From Elmis aenea (Eukaryota > Arthropoda > Insecta > Coleoptera > Elmidae), in NCBI GenBank assembly GCA_947652605.1, contig OX393579.1, positions 21,659,674-21,723,673 on the forward strand: DNA of 64,000 nt. Direction: 5' to 3'. The notes beneath the pieces were generated by a model. It ran no database searches. It was given only the letters and a program-made list of their open reading frames with translations, and was not told the origin of the DNA. The translations under genes and the position numbers were made by a program. Below, piece by piece: positions 11,566-22,220 of the stretch. Numbering within the stretch: the first letter of the stretch is position 1; the number at the start of each line of letters is the position of its first letter.

Positions 11566-12678
11566 TTAAAGTAAGGAAAAATTGCTTTGAGAAATTTTAT
11601 ATTTATCTGATTAAATATTGATTAACCATTTTAAGATTTTGCACTAAAATGTACAACAAACTATCTTTGTAACAGTCATATAACACACACGTTTTTATAT
11701 TGCAAACATAATTGCAAAAATCACTAACTAGTTTTTAAATACATTTTTAAGGTAACTATTTCTAATGTAAAACAATCTAAATTACCAAATTTCAATTTAT
11801 TATAACACTGCAGCTATAATAAATAAATGTTGTGCTAAAACTAATACATTTATTGTTTGTATTTCTATTTCAGGGAAAAATTTTAGGAAGCACTATTTTG
11901 GACTAAAATTTTAAAAAACGGTTTGTGCAAAAGTTACAGTTTTTATGTAGCCTGCAACTTCATTGTCTACTTAGTATATATTTCGATCTTTACTTAAACA
12001 TTTGCTCTTATGTTTATAAGCTTTTTGTCAAAAATATAACACTAAAATATAAAGTACAAATAATTTAAAAATTTGAGCATATAAAATTTAATTTTAAGGC
12101 CATGGCTGTTTTAAAACATAAGCTAGGGAACAAAGACTAATTTTTTTAGATTCCAAAGTAATGGAGAAGATATATTTAATATTATTTTAATATTGTACTT
12201 AAGCTTAAAAGCAAAAAAAAATATAAATCGTTTTTTAAGCCTTTTGCTATAATTCATATTTTTGATATTTTAAATATTTGGTCTATTTACATTCAAGCCA
12301 AAAATCACGAAATAAAAAGTAATAAACAAAATTTAAAGAGTTGATTTCATAAAGCAAGTTGTCGCTTATATGTACTTGTACTCTAATTATATTTTAAATA
12401 TTAATTTACAGTTCTGGCTACAATGTAACCTAGAAAAAAAGCAAAATGTGATGTGTACAAGTACAAACGTTGTAAGCAAAATAGAAAACTGCAAATTTTT
12501 AGGATAAAGAAGTTTATTAAACATTTTACTGGTACTAGTTAAATTTCTGAATCATTCACACACAGAAAGTTATGATAATCTTAAATTTCCAAAACAGTTT
12601 TTCTTTTCGTCTCACTTACATTCTTTAAAATATTTTTGTTGTATGTTGTATGTATATTTAACTGTAAAAGCCTAAAAT
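11566..12678. other. AT-rich DNA, no gene seen
   Basis: No recognisable frame, RNA gene or repeat. Confidence 0.5.
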
Positions 12679-13040
12679 GGGTAAATCCTAGGTTATACCG
12701 GTAAATCCAAGCATTTACCATAGTGAGATGGTAAAAGTCCGAAAAAGCTTAATCGTAATAATTTATTTTTAAAATAAGAAGCTTTCTCCAACGTTTAAAC
12801 TGACCCTTGTTCATTTGGTCAGAAAAAGAGGGTAAGCTTAAAGGTTAGTTGAAGCTTTTTAAAATAAAAACAAAGGTAAAAGCCCGAAATGAAAGCGTTT
12901 ACAAGATCAGCTACAATTTAAGTAATTTTTATTTAAAAAAACGAGAAAATCCAAAATGGCTGCGTTTACAAGCTTTTTTCTGACTTTGACCACCTCAATT
13001 TGGTAAATGCTGGTACATATTGTAAAACCTTGGACTTGCC
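12679..13040. mobile_element. MITE-like element with about 50-bp inverted ends
   Basis: The left end GGTAAATCCTAGGTTATACC, followed by AAGCATTTACCATAGTGAG, matches the inverse of the right end (GGCAAGTCCAAGGTTTTACA, then AGCATTTACCAAATTGAG) over about 50 bp with scattered differences. The interior also repeats GGTAAAAG.CCGAAA and GCGTTTACAAG. No coding capacity at 362 bp. The superfamily is undecided because no target duplication is clear. Confidence 0.55.
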
Positions 13041-13890
13041 GAATTTCAGTAACAAATACATATCATATGCTCACTGATTTATCCATCTTAATAAACTATT
13101 TTGATGGCCAAATGTCAGCGAATTTTGATTCAGATTTTTAGACCCTTTAAACCTGATAGTTGTCGAGCCCTTTGTCTAAAAATCCTACTGGCTATGCCTA
13201 TACAATAAGTATCAAATAGAAGAACGTTTTGGTATTCTTAGTCATTTAAATTGAAATGTGTTAGGGAGCAAGTTCCATATATTAACAAGTTTACATCAAC
13301 CCTTGTATGTATCAGCATATTCATTGTCTACGCTTGTGATAAGCACCGTTTTCATTATTTATGCCAAAGGTATTACGAAAATTTACATTCATTCAGAATT
13401 GGCATTTTACTGAGAGCACAATTTCAAAGTTAAATAACCGTAAATGTATTTATTACTGCGCTCTCAAATCGTTAAAATGAACATTTTAATGAAGTTGGAA
13501 TGTAATTTAGCTGAACATAAAATTAAATTTGATTACAGCGATTGATCAATCTTCCTATTTAGAATGACATTCGCTGATTTTCGTTTATGTGTTTATGTAA
13601 AATATTATTTTACCTACAAAGTAACTGATAACAATATTATTTAAAATTTTAATAATGACTAACAATGTTATTGATTTTTAAAAAAACAAAAATAAGCCGG
13701 CAGAGATGACTACATTTTCCACGGATTTTCAAACAACAAATAAAAAAAAAAGGAAATTAGAAAATGGGTTTTGGCAGTCAAACAAATAATTTAAATTACG
13801 GTGCACACGAACTGCACTCGTAATACCTACCATCATTATCAAATTTTATGACCATGCCTTAATCCTCCACTCGGACTGCATAAAAGTATT
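13041..13890. other. AT-rich DNA, no gene seen
   Basis: Contains a 60-codon plus-strand frame (13251-13433) without family resemblance; treated as chance. Nothing else noted. Confidence 0.5.
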
Positions 13891-14081
13891 TTCGAACCTT
13901 TGATTATATGGGTAGATACTAATTTAATTTTCCAAGAATTAAACCTAAAATTTTCCTGATGAACAGGTAACACTTTGTAATTTTTTTTCGAACCTTTGAT
14001 TATATGGGTAGATCCTAATTTAATTTTCCAAGAATTAAACCTAAAATTTTCCTGATGAACAGGTAACACTTTGTAATTTTA
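13891..14081 (+). repeat. two-copy tandem duplication, 96-bp unit
   Basis: The block TTCGAACCTTTGATTATATG through AACACTTTGTAATTTT occurs twice in a row (13891-13986 and 13987-14081). The only substitution seen is in the body (AGATACTAA versus AGATCCTAA), besides a T-run difference at the junction. Such high identity in AT-rich junk DNA points to a recent duplication. The frame running through both copies (13839-14069, minus) is an artefact of the repeat. Confidence 0.85.
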
Positions 14082-14125
14082 TAAGTACCTACAAATTATA
14101 AATTCTGAGTGTCGACAATTTTTAA

Positions 14126-14896
14126 AGTCCCAGGACTCGAGCTTTTTTTTTTATCAAAGTCCCGGAAATTCCCGGGACTTCGAGACTTTTGCGAATTTTA
14201 TTTACATACTAAAAAATAGTGGTTTAACCCGTTAAAAATGACGGAAGATTTTATAAGGTGCAAGAAAAATGATGATGTATTCATGTACCTACTCAAAATT
14301 CATCGGCTACTTTCACTGTAAAAAATAAGTTTTCTTGACAGTGACATTGTTTCTGAAAGCACCCGCTACATATTTAAAATTGCTTGTTTGCACGTATCGT
14401 GATCGTGAATCGGTCGTGACAGTTGACAGAATTTTTTTTTTTAATTAAACCAAATTCCGGATTTTGTTTTTGAAGCATTTATTTTATAAATAAAGTGTAG
14501 TAGTAGGAGTAGTATTATTATTTTAATTAAGTCTACATTCTAGAGTAAATAAAGTATATATTTCCAAGTAAATGCCTATTTTAAATAAACTTAACAATTA
14601 TCCTTTAGCTTTAAAGCAGACAAGAAATAAACATAAATAATTAAATATGGCAGGCAAAAAATTTAAATAAGGTAAAGTAAATACTGATTGTTAGTATAAA
14701 CTATAAACATAAAAATGATGAAACAAAATATTTTTGCTAAACTCGTGGCAGTAAAATTTGTTTAAAAATTAGAAGTATAACAAATTAAGTTCAGTGTTCT
14801 GTAACATTTAGTCTCGTCTCGAGTCTCGAACTAAATGTCCCGGGAATTCCCGGGACTCACGCCTCGGGAAATTCCCGGGACAGAATCCCTACTACA
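14126..14896. mobile_element. element bounded by CCCGGGAATTCCCGGG-type blocks
   Basis: GC-rich palindromic blocks stand at both edges: GTCCCGGAAATTCCCGGGAC near 14158-14177 and two related blocks at 14841-14882, the last followed by AGAATCCCTA. Read inward from the right the end is TAGGGATTCTGTCCCGGGAA, which resembles hAT-type termini of insects. The left terminus is degraded. The interior is AT-rich and non-coding. A similar CCCGGG block is at 24389-24446. The hAT assignment is inference. Confidence 0.45.
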
Positions 14897-15007
14897 AATA
14901 CAATGCGATAAGTATGAAAAGTGTATAGTTATAAACATACACTTCGATTAACACAAATAAGCTAAATTTTGATAGCCAATGAAACTATATTAAATAATTA
15001 CCTTATA

Positions 15008-15400
15008 CAGGATGTCCCAGCATGAGGATATAAAAAACAGTAAGAGATACAGAGTTGGTTAAATGAGTCAAAATGATATATGATTAAAGAAACACTATTT
15101 TATAAATGAAAGTCTTTAAAAAAATTGTTCTTGCGCTATTCATTACAAACAAAAAATGAAGTTTTCTATTTTTGCTTTTAACTTGCTTATTTGAAAACAT
15201 ACTCGAAATATTTTTTGCCAATATCAGGAAACTTTTTTGCGTAGAACTGAAAGTTGTTAATGAATTTCATCTATCTCTATTTGTTTTTGTTATTTTAACA
15301 TAAACTTTCTTATTTTAAATACGGGTCGTAGTTTGCTGTAACACCATTAAAAAAATATTTTTTCGTTTTATTGATGAATGGGTTGTTAGGTTTATCTTTT
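15008..15400 (+). mobile_element. single arm of a CAGGATGTCCCA foldback family
   Basis: Starts CAGGATGTCCCAGCATGAGG after TA. It matches, in the same order, the inverse of 27455-27812 and (more loosely) of 48040-48434: AGAGATACAGAGTT, TCAAAATGAT, CTATTTTAT, GCGCTATTCAT, TTGCTTATTTG, TTTCTTATTTTAAATAC. No partner arm follows, so this is a solo arm or a truncated element. Confidence 0.6.
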
Positions 15401-16309
15401 AAAATAAGTAGGTAAGTTAATACAATATTATTGTTTTTGTTAAGTTTAATCAAAGTGGCAATTGAAAAACAAAACAAAACAGCATACAAATAAACTAGAT
15501 GTACTTAATTAAACACAAAAAAAACATATTTTAACATATTTTTTACATTTCATAATAATTCGTGATTTTTCAGATACTATTACTAATTGAATCCAAATTA
15601 TCATGCATTCAAAGTGTAGCCCACTCTACATGATTAATACAAATTTGAGATCTGCGTTTGTAAGATAATGTTTTCCTTAAATTAGAGTGGTAAATATTTA
15701 GGAATACTACATTTCTGACCGCTTACCTAAATAAAAAATTAAATGAAAAGTATAATTCACGAATGTTTGCTGTTTGTTTATCGACTTAGCTCTCACACTA
15801 AAACCTTTTTTCCAGTTGGAGTGGTACTTTAATACAAGGACTTAAAAATTTTGCAGTTGGAGTGCGCCCTTAAATTGCACAGATGCTTTGTGTTGTAATA
15901 AATTTCAACAAAAAAGTTTTGTTACGTAATACAATTAAAATATCTCGAGATATGATCGTATTGAATTTTTCTGTACCATTAACTTTGTTAATAACTCGTT
16001 TTACACCCTAATAAATCGAAATAGCCTTGCATTATTCATTTTAATCGAGTTAAAAAGTTATATCAAAAGGAATTAGATTTAAATGAGCAATAAAATTGTG
16101 CTTTGTTGATATATAAAAGCTTTTATTTCGAAACTCTTTTCAAAACAAACTTTTATTTCATAACAAGCTTTACTGTAATGCATAAAACAGTTATCTGTTG
16201 CAATAAAATCAGTTGTAAAAACGATACCGAATTGAGCTGGGACTGCTAGTGTCCCCTAACGGCGTGCTTGTGAAACAGGCCAGCTTAAAGGAAAACCCAC
16301 TCTACTCAC

Positions 16310-16347
16310 GTTATCCTTGGCAGTATTCTGTTTTATGCCAGGATAAC
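16310..16347. repeat. small hairpin in a GC-richer patch
   Basis: GTTATCCTTGGCA and TGCCAGGATAAC are inverse of each other with a one-base bulge and a loop of about 13 bases. The patch 16232-16380 is clearly less AT-rich than its surroundings and is not recognised. Confidence 0.45.
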
Positions 16348-16859
16348 AAATAGTAACTGGCACCCTCCTATACATGTTATGAAACTAATTTTCAAAATAA
16401 CGTGATCAGTAAAATGGAGTTTTAAACATGTGAACTCATTTTATTAAAACAAACTTTAACGTTTAATGAAATGTTGCAAAAAGACGAAACATTATCGAGT
16501 TTTCGAAGACAATTTTTAAACATATTTACAAAAGGGATAGTCAAATTACGCTTTTACATATTGCATGCATTTATATTCCTTTTGGATGAAGCCAAAAAAA
16601 CGGAAACGGATTTGTAAACTAAAACCGGAAATTAAACGGATGGCTTCCAAATGTGATATTAAATTGCTATATGTACATATTAAAACTTAAATAATATATC
16701 ATTGTCACTTGTTTACATGACGCATGTCTAAAAATAAAGTTTATACCAATAAATTTGCATTTCAGAACTGTTTTGTTACACAAAAAGAATAAAAAATATT
16801 TAATATTAAGGTTAGCTTCTAATTCTTAAACAATGCATTATGAAAATATGGGTGTAAGC

Positions 16860-16925
16860 CAATGTTTTTCAACATTTTCAATTTTGGCGCACTTTTAACA
16901 ACGCTAAAATTTCGCGGCACACTTA
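16860..16925. mobile_element. possible decayed hAT end
   Basis: CAATGTTTTTCAACATTTTC followed by TTTCGCGGCACACTT resembles the widespread hAT terminus type CAGTGTTTTTCAACC...GCGGCACAC. Only this end was found, with no partner and no target duplication. Confidence 0.3.
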
Positions 16926-17133
16926 TATATTGTTGTATTAGTATTTTTGATTGCATAAAATGTACCTATTATTAGTTAATTAATAATTTATATAATTTTT
17001 TAAACATATACAGGGTGAGTCACGACGGACGCGTCGGAGTTTTATGGCGAAACCGTTTATATTTTTCAATTTCTGTCGCTGTTAGATTATGTAAGTCAAT
17101 AAGGGCTACATTTTAAAAATATTTTTAAACATA

Positions 17134-17776
17134 CAGGGTGCTCCAAAAAAGAGTGGCATAAATGTTCAACATGACGACCATCCTCTTGAATACACATTGT
17201 GATCCTCTTTTCAAGTGAACGTCTTACATTACGCAACATATTAGGAGTGATTGTCTCAAAAGTTTTTGAATTATTATTACATACATTTTAGTTATCACTA
17301 GATATATTTTTATAAATGTTCAATTAAAGTTACTGCGGTCCCAATTTGAAATATTTTCTGTGTATTTATATTTTAGTTAACACACCATAAACACTTACAT
17401 TAAACATTGTGGTATTGTATTTAATAAAAATGAGTTATCGACGTTTAAAGTTTCACAAGTTTGACCAAGCGTAAAAAACGTCCTGTATAATATTTTAAAA
17501 ATGTAGGTGGTGCAAAGTGTTACATAATCTATTGTAAATCTTATCTCCAATCGAATTTCTTCAGACTTCTCAAAGTTTTTAAATATTGAAAATTTTTGAA
17601 AATACTGTATTTTCATGAAAATGCAATTTTCACGAGAACGGTCGACTTTAAACCGATATGACCTTATACATTTTTTGAATTAAATTTAAAGAGGAATCTA
17701 AAAATGTAAAAATATACAGGGAGTTCCATAAGAAAAAGTATAACTTTGATATGCCACTCTTTTTTGGAGCACCCTG
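17134..17776. mobile_element. inner TIR element, CAGGGTGCTCCAAAAAAGAG ends
   Basis: Ends CAGGGTGCTCCAAAAAAGAG at the left and its inverse CTCTTTTTTGGAGCACCCTG at the right, both next to TA, with the match continuing a few bases inward (TGGCATA). Unlike the long palindromes, its inverted repeats are only about 28 bp. The left side carries the tail of a transposase gene on the minus strand, so this is closer to a deleted ordinary transposon. A further TACAGGGAGTTCC head at 17714-17726 suggests one more nested fragment. Confidence 0.8.
17158..17269 (-). pseudogene. transposase C-terminus (DDE_3-like tail)
   Basis: The minus strand reads SKTFETITPNMLRNVRRSLE followed by KRITMCIQEDGRHVEHLC, then runs into the inverted repeat. 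'ITPEML.RVR.S...R...CI...G.HFEHL' is the characteristic tail of the transposases that carry a DUF4817-like N-terminus and a DDE_3-like catalytic domain. Only this tail is left. It links the CAGGGTG-ended elements to that enzyme family independently of the loop fragments. Identification by eye, but the motif is distinctive. Confidence 0.65.
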
Positions 17777-18109
17777 TATGTATAAAAATATTTTTAAAAT
17801 GTAGCCCTTATTGATTTACATAATCTAACAGCGACAGAAATTGGAATATATATACCGCTTCACCATAAAACTCCGACGCGTCCGTCGTGACTCACCCTGT
17901 ATAAATAAAAAATTATAAATCCAACAATGTAATATATAAGTGTACAAGTATAATAAAATATTTAATATTTTAAAATAGGAACAAAATAAATTTAGTGAAA
18001 ATTACATTTAAAGAATTAAATGAGGTGGCATACCCACAATTTTTAATACGAGCTTGTATTAAGAGTAAGCATACGTTTAGTTCAGCTACGTGAAGCTGAC
18101 TCCGCGATA

Positions 18110-18600
18110 TTAAGCACAAAATCTAAAATATACCCCAAGATTTAGCGCTTTTTTGTGCTTTTTTTGTGCTTTTTTGTGCTTCAAGAATTAACTTGATAAC
18201 TACTTTGACTTAAGAGATATTTCAAAAATCGTATTTTGGTGCCAACTTCACGCTGGCTCCGCCACTTTGTCTGATCATATTCAATTTGCTAGAGGATTTA
18301 GATAATTTAGTGCTTTTTTAGTGCTTTTTTGTGCTTTAAGAATTAACTCCATAACTGCAATAGTTTACGAGATGTTTCAAAAATTGTTTTTGGGCGCCAA
18401 CTTCACGCTGACTCCTCGACTTTGTCTGATTGTATTCAATTTGCTAGAGAATTTAGTGCTTATTTAGTGCTTTTTTATACTTCAAGAATTAACTTGGTAA
18501 CTACTTTGGTTTAGGAGTTATTTAAAAAATCGTACACTGGCTCCGTGACTTTGTCTGATCGTATTGAATTTGCTAGAGCATTTAGTGCTTATTTAGTATT
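18110..18600 (+). repeat. tandem array, about three units of 145-155 bp
   Basis: Three consecutive units share CTTCAAGAATTAACTTG, AACTACTTTG, GAGATATTTCAAAAATCGT, GCCAACTTCACGCTGGCTCC, CTTTGTCTGATCATATTCAA, TTTGCTAGAG and stutters of GTGCTTTTTT. Units begin near 18180, 18337 and 18482; the third is shorter. A partial inverted unit lies at about 19066-19132. A related fragment (GCCAACTTCACGTGG) is at 37082. Confidence 0.75.
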
Positions 18601-19646
18601 TAAACAAACCTCTGAATCAATAACAGTGTAGGAGTATATATTTATGTTTGACACGTGTTTCATTTACTTGCAACGTTTTTTTTATAACAAAATATTAAAG
18701 AGAGGTATTAAATAGTTCTGTACTTTGATTTGTTGAATTCATAATTCGTGTACTGAACAAAAAGTTATATTTTATGTTTGTCTTTATCTGATGTTACAAC
18801 TAATCGTTTTTTTTTTAATATTCTTATTGTATTTTATTGTGGTAAAGTTCAAACTCTACACATTTTTTATTGTTTTCCAAATATAATTTCTTATTTTTAG
18901 CAATCGTTAAGTTCTGTAAATTTTGTATAACTGGTCGGTAAAACCCTTTAGTTTGGATTCGAAGAACCCTGTTGTGTGTAACTGGTTTCGTACTAAATAA
19001 GTATTAAATCCTCTTGCAAAATACATCAGATACATTAAATATACGTTCAGACTGTTACAGAGGGGTGGCACCCAAGTACGATTTTTGAAATATCTAAACT
19101 CTAAACTAAACTATTGTAGTTATAAAGTGAAACTTAATTTTACCTTGTAGAAATCTTTTCATATGCCTAATATTCCTTTAGAAGATAACAACTTATTGGC
19201 AGAAGAAAACAAAAATACTTTTGGGATTAGGTACATATCTGAAGATTAAAAAAAAACTATTTGCATATTTTTTTGTCAAGCCATGCTTTATACATTTTAA
19301 CAATTATTCAATCAGTTGCTTGACAAATTCCTAGCGATGTCGCACTTTACTCCCTCACTACGTTGTCAAAGATATTTTAACATTTAAAGAAACTTTCAGT
19401 ATGATCGTATTTTTTAAATTTTAATTTTAAATACCTACGTAGCAAATTAATGACTTAACTTTGTGTGATGTATGATAACATAAAGGATTTAATACACCGA
19501 TTTGAAAAGATTTGGTTTTAGAAATCTTTCAAAATGTATATTTAAAACTTAAAAATGTCTTATAAAGCCGTCATACAACAGAAATTCAGTCAACATTTGA
19601 AATTTTCTAGCACCCTGAACATTATGTATTATTATATGTATGTATA
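18601..19646. other. intergenic DNA with one inverted partial array unit
   Basis: At 19066-19132, GGCACCCAAGTACGATTTTT then GAAATATCTAAACTC matches the inverse of the 18.1-18.6 kb units, so the array and this piece may be the two ends of one old element. No gene seen. Confidence 0.45.
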
Positions 19647-20346
19647 CAGTGTGTCCAAAAGTAATGGAATATGCTATATATCTCAGTAAATATCCACTTT
19701 AGGGAAAATGTTTTGAATAAAAGTTGTTTGGTACTTAGTTTTCCACCATAAGACAAAATTTAAATTTTTTTTTCGAATAACAATGAAAAACAATTGAATT
19801 TTTTTAAATGACAAGGTACCTCTATATTATACTCATTTGATAGAGATTTTTTTTCTCTTTTCAATAATGGGGTCACCTTAAAAATTAATTTTATGCTAAG
19901 AGGCCGGAGAATATCGAAAATTTAAAAGATCTTATTCGAGAAATTACACCTGAAATGGTTGGGATGTTGGGAATGTTATAAACGGGTTTAAAAACCGAGT
20001 TTATCATTGCCAAGCTGTAAATGGTTCACAGTTTGAACACTTATTGTAGATTTCATCAACAAAAATTTAGTTCTTATTATGTTTTTGTTAGAAATAAATA
20101 CTAATCAATTAAAATAATTTTTGCGTTTTTCTCAAAAAGTTGTTTAGGTAAGGGTACTAAAGTTTTGCATCATTGAAAAGAGAAAAAAATTCTCTATCGA
20201 ATGAGTATGTTATGGGGGTATCTTGTCATTTAAAAAAATGCAATTGTTTTCATTGTGCTTTTGTTATTCGAAAAAAAAAATTAAATTTTGTCTTATGTTG
20301 GAAAACTAGGTACCAAACAACTTTTATTCAAATTTTTTTTCCCTAA
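19647..20346. mobile_element. foldback element, CAGTGTGTCCAAAAGTAATG end
   Basis: The left arm starts CAGTGTGTCCAAAAGTAATG after TA. Its part from about 19690 to 19890 recurs inverted at about 20135-20346 (GTTTGGTACTTAGTTTTCCA, ACAAAATTTAAATTTTTTTT, CTCATTTGATAGAGA, TCTTTTCAATAATG). The outer end of the right arm is lost. The loop (19895-20135) carries the tail of a transposase. Confidence 0.85.
19901..19981 (+). pseudogene. transposase C-terminal fragment in foldback loop
   Basis: 26 codons read RPENIENLKDLIREITPEMV then GMLGML and a TAA. 'ENL...I..EITPEM' is the same near-C-terminal signature seen at 17158-17269, here one step further upstream. It ends early and is broken. It shows that this palindrome was built on the 3' side of the parental transposon, while those at 2.4, 6.2 and 8.9 kb were built on the 5' side. 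Confidence 0.5.
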
Positions 20347-20723
20347 ATTATAAACTCCTAGGAGTATTTTATATGAGTAATATTTTAATTTAATAGTTAT
20401 TTATGTACCAAGGCCAAAAAGTGTAACTTTTTCGGCCGCGTCTGGTTTGCTGGCCGAGACGTAGTCGAGGCCAGCAAAAAGGCAAGGCCGAAAAAGTACG
20501 TTTTGGCCGAGGTGCATATTACATTTTTTGTGCGATCGAATCAAAAACAATTTAAATTTTTAGTATTTTTAAAAATATAGGTTAGAAACTACGTGACATT
20601 CTGCCACTGACAGATGACGGCGTATGCTGTTAAGGGTGGACGTACTTGCATAATTCTGTACATAATTAATTTAAAAAACCTTTTTTTGTTGATTAAGTAA
20701 ATAAAAAGTACATCATAAACAAT

Positions 20724-21879
20724 TTATTTATTAATGGTGTTATTGATTGTGATAGTACATTTATTACAGTTATTCAAATTTACACCTGAGACAGTGTCTT
20801 GTACATTTTTATTACATATAGAAGTGTTCGCCACAGCGGAAGTGAAGTTTGGAGTTGTAGCATTGATATTAAAATTCTTTTCTTTTAAAATCTTGTTAGC
20901 GATTTCAACTTTGTTGGTTATAGAGTCTTCAACATAACCTTCAGCGACGGTCGAACTCTTCCAACCACCGTATCGCTTTAGAGTTAGGATATCACCTCCA
21001 GCATCAGCTAATAATGATGCCGATGTGCGGCGAAAACAGTGGCCGGTATATTCATTTGAATTAGGTAATTGTAAATATTTCGCAATAACACTAGGCATTT
21101 TACCAAAAGTGTGTATTCCAACCACTTGCTTATTCCATTTTCCATTTTGGTATTTCAAGAAAAATGTTTTATGAGTGACGTTAGGTCTCAATAATGTATA
21201 TTTTCGATATATTTCTAGCGCACTTACTCCATCGCAAATTTCGTCGGTTACAGTAAACATTCTTGATTTACTTGTTTTTGAATCGGGTATTTTAATTACA
21301 AGGATATCATTATTATCTTTTATATTCTCAATAGAAAGATTACGTAGCTCTTCTCGGCGGCATGCACCAGCAATAGCAAATATTAAACATACCTAGAAAA
21401 TATAAAGCTTTGAATAAAATCGAGTAATTATATCTTTACTTACTTTGTTCATTAAATAGGTTTCATCAGGTGCATTAAGCAAAAACCTATTTATCTCGTC
21501 TCTTACAAATACTTTTGATTTTTTGGCTTTGTAACCCACGTTTTGTTTTTTCAAAAATGCAATGAGTGTACAATATTTGCTTATATTTACATCATTTTTC
21601 GCTATTAAAGTTGCTTTTAACATTAAAAATGTTGACCATAATGTTGAACATTTACATTGTTTCGCTTTTTGAGAAAAATAAGCAAACAGGACGTTTTCAC
21701 TATATTTACTTATTTTTTTATTATTGCACCATTCCATAAATAAATTGTATTGTTTTTCATATAATGTTGCAGATTTGTTCGGCAGAAGATTTAATTTTAC
21801 TGCCTCTGCTTCTTCATGAACGTCAACTTGGTGTATTCATGGGTGATGTATCACTCTCTTCGTCACTTTCTTGGTCCAT
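20724..21879 (-). CDS. tyrosine recombinase, two exons, one apparent frameshift
   Basis: Predicted to cut and rejoin DNA through a covalent phosphotyrosine, moving the element around it. Exon 1 (21879-21444) starts MDQESDEESDTSP and continues, after an apparent one-base insertion near 21835, as VHEEAEAVKLNLLPNKSATL and YEKQYNLFMEWC through DEINRFLLNAPDETYLMNK. A 51-bp GT-AG intron (21443-21393, donor GTAAGT, acceptor TTTCTAG) joins it in phase to VCLIFAIAGACRREELRNLS. Catalytic set visible: Arg in GACRREEL, Lys in the SKTSKSR strand, HCFRR (H..R), Trp in GGWKSS and the nucleophile Tyr in TVAEGYVED. The tail after TINNTINK ends at TAA 20726-20724. Length would be about 366 residues. All key residues are intact; the only obvious defect is the N-terminal frameshift, which may instead reflect an unrecognised upstream exon. 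Confidence 0.8.
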
Positions 21880-22100
21880 CTTTTAATTATAAATTAACTA
21901 TAAATAATTATAAAATTATGTACTTGAACGTTGAACTTTATCTATACGTTGAACTCAGTATTAACATTAACACCAAAATGTTTGGTTATAAACTTGACAG
22001 TTACCAACTTAAACACCCTACATAGCGGGAACTCGGAGAAATTAGATCAGCACGCACATTAGTACTTAAATGCAAATTTACTTTTTCGTACGCTGTAGTT

Positions 22101-22220
22101 ACTTTATCGGACGTTGCTAAGGGCAACGGCCGTAAAAGTAACTTTATCGGACGTTGCTAAGGGCAACGGCCTATAAAGTAACTTTATCGGCCGTTGCTAA
22201 GGATAACGCCGGTAATGCAG
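22101..22220. repeat. three 40-bp tandem repeats with a palindromic core
   Basis: Units at 22101-22140, 22141-22180 and 22181-22220 begin ACTTTATCGG and contain CGTTGCTAAGGGCAACGGCC (third unit diverged). The core is an inverted repeat (GGCCGTTGC / GCAACGGCC) around TAAGG. They sit close to the right end of the recombinase element, and related blocks occur in both short derivatives. A possible recombinase-binding array; the binding role is inference. Confidence 0.75.

Larger units (their letters stand above)
15401..17010. other. intergenic DNA, no gene seen
   Basis: No recognisable gene. It holds the two small features listed next and a cluster of AGTTGGAGTG/AGAGTGG words at 15610-15870 that may be an old repeat. 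Confidence 0.4.
17011..17899. mobile_element. palindromic element, CAGGGTGAGTCACGACGG ends, with another element inside
   Basis: The outer arms (17011-17131 and 17779-17899) are inverse copies: CAGGGTGAGTCACGACGGAC, GCGTCGGAGTTTTATGG, CTGTCGCTGTTAGATTATGT, AATAAGGGCTACATTTTAAA. TA flanks both sides. Between them sits a second element with its own CAGGGTGCTCC ends (next entry), inserted almost exactly in the centre of the palindrome. Confidence 0.85.

Noticed and set aside
13839..14069. 76-codon minus ORF with an internal protein repeat
   Set aside because: The repeat is just the 96-bp DNA duplication (a multiple of three), so the frame stays open by construction.
17395..17616. 73-codon minus ORF inside the inner element at 17.1-17.8 kb
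   Set aside because: Out of register with the transposase tail at 17158-17269 and without family features; it is arm-like non-coding DNA.
18110..18600. Possible CRISPR array
   Set aside because: Units are adjacent without unique spacers, are 145-155 bp and diverged; a eukaryotic minisatellite-like array.
20734..21396. Plus-strand ORFs over the recombinase gene (20734-20937 and 21175-21396)
   Set aside because: Antisense to the tyrosine-recombinase exons, which carry the catalytic motifs.
22101..22220. CRISPR-like 40-bp repeats
   Set aside because: The repeats are contiguous with no spacers and belong to the sub-terminal part of a eukaryotic mobile element.
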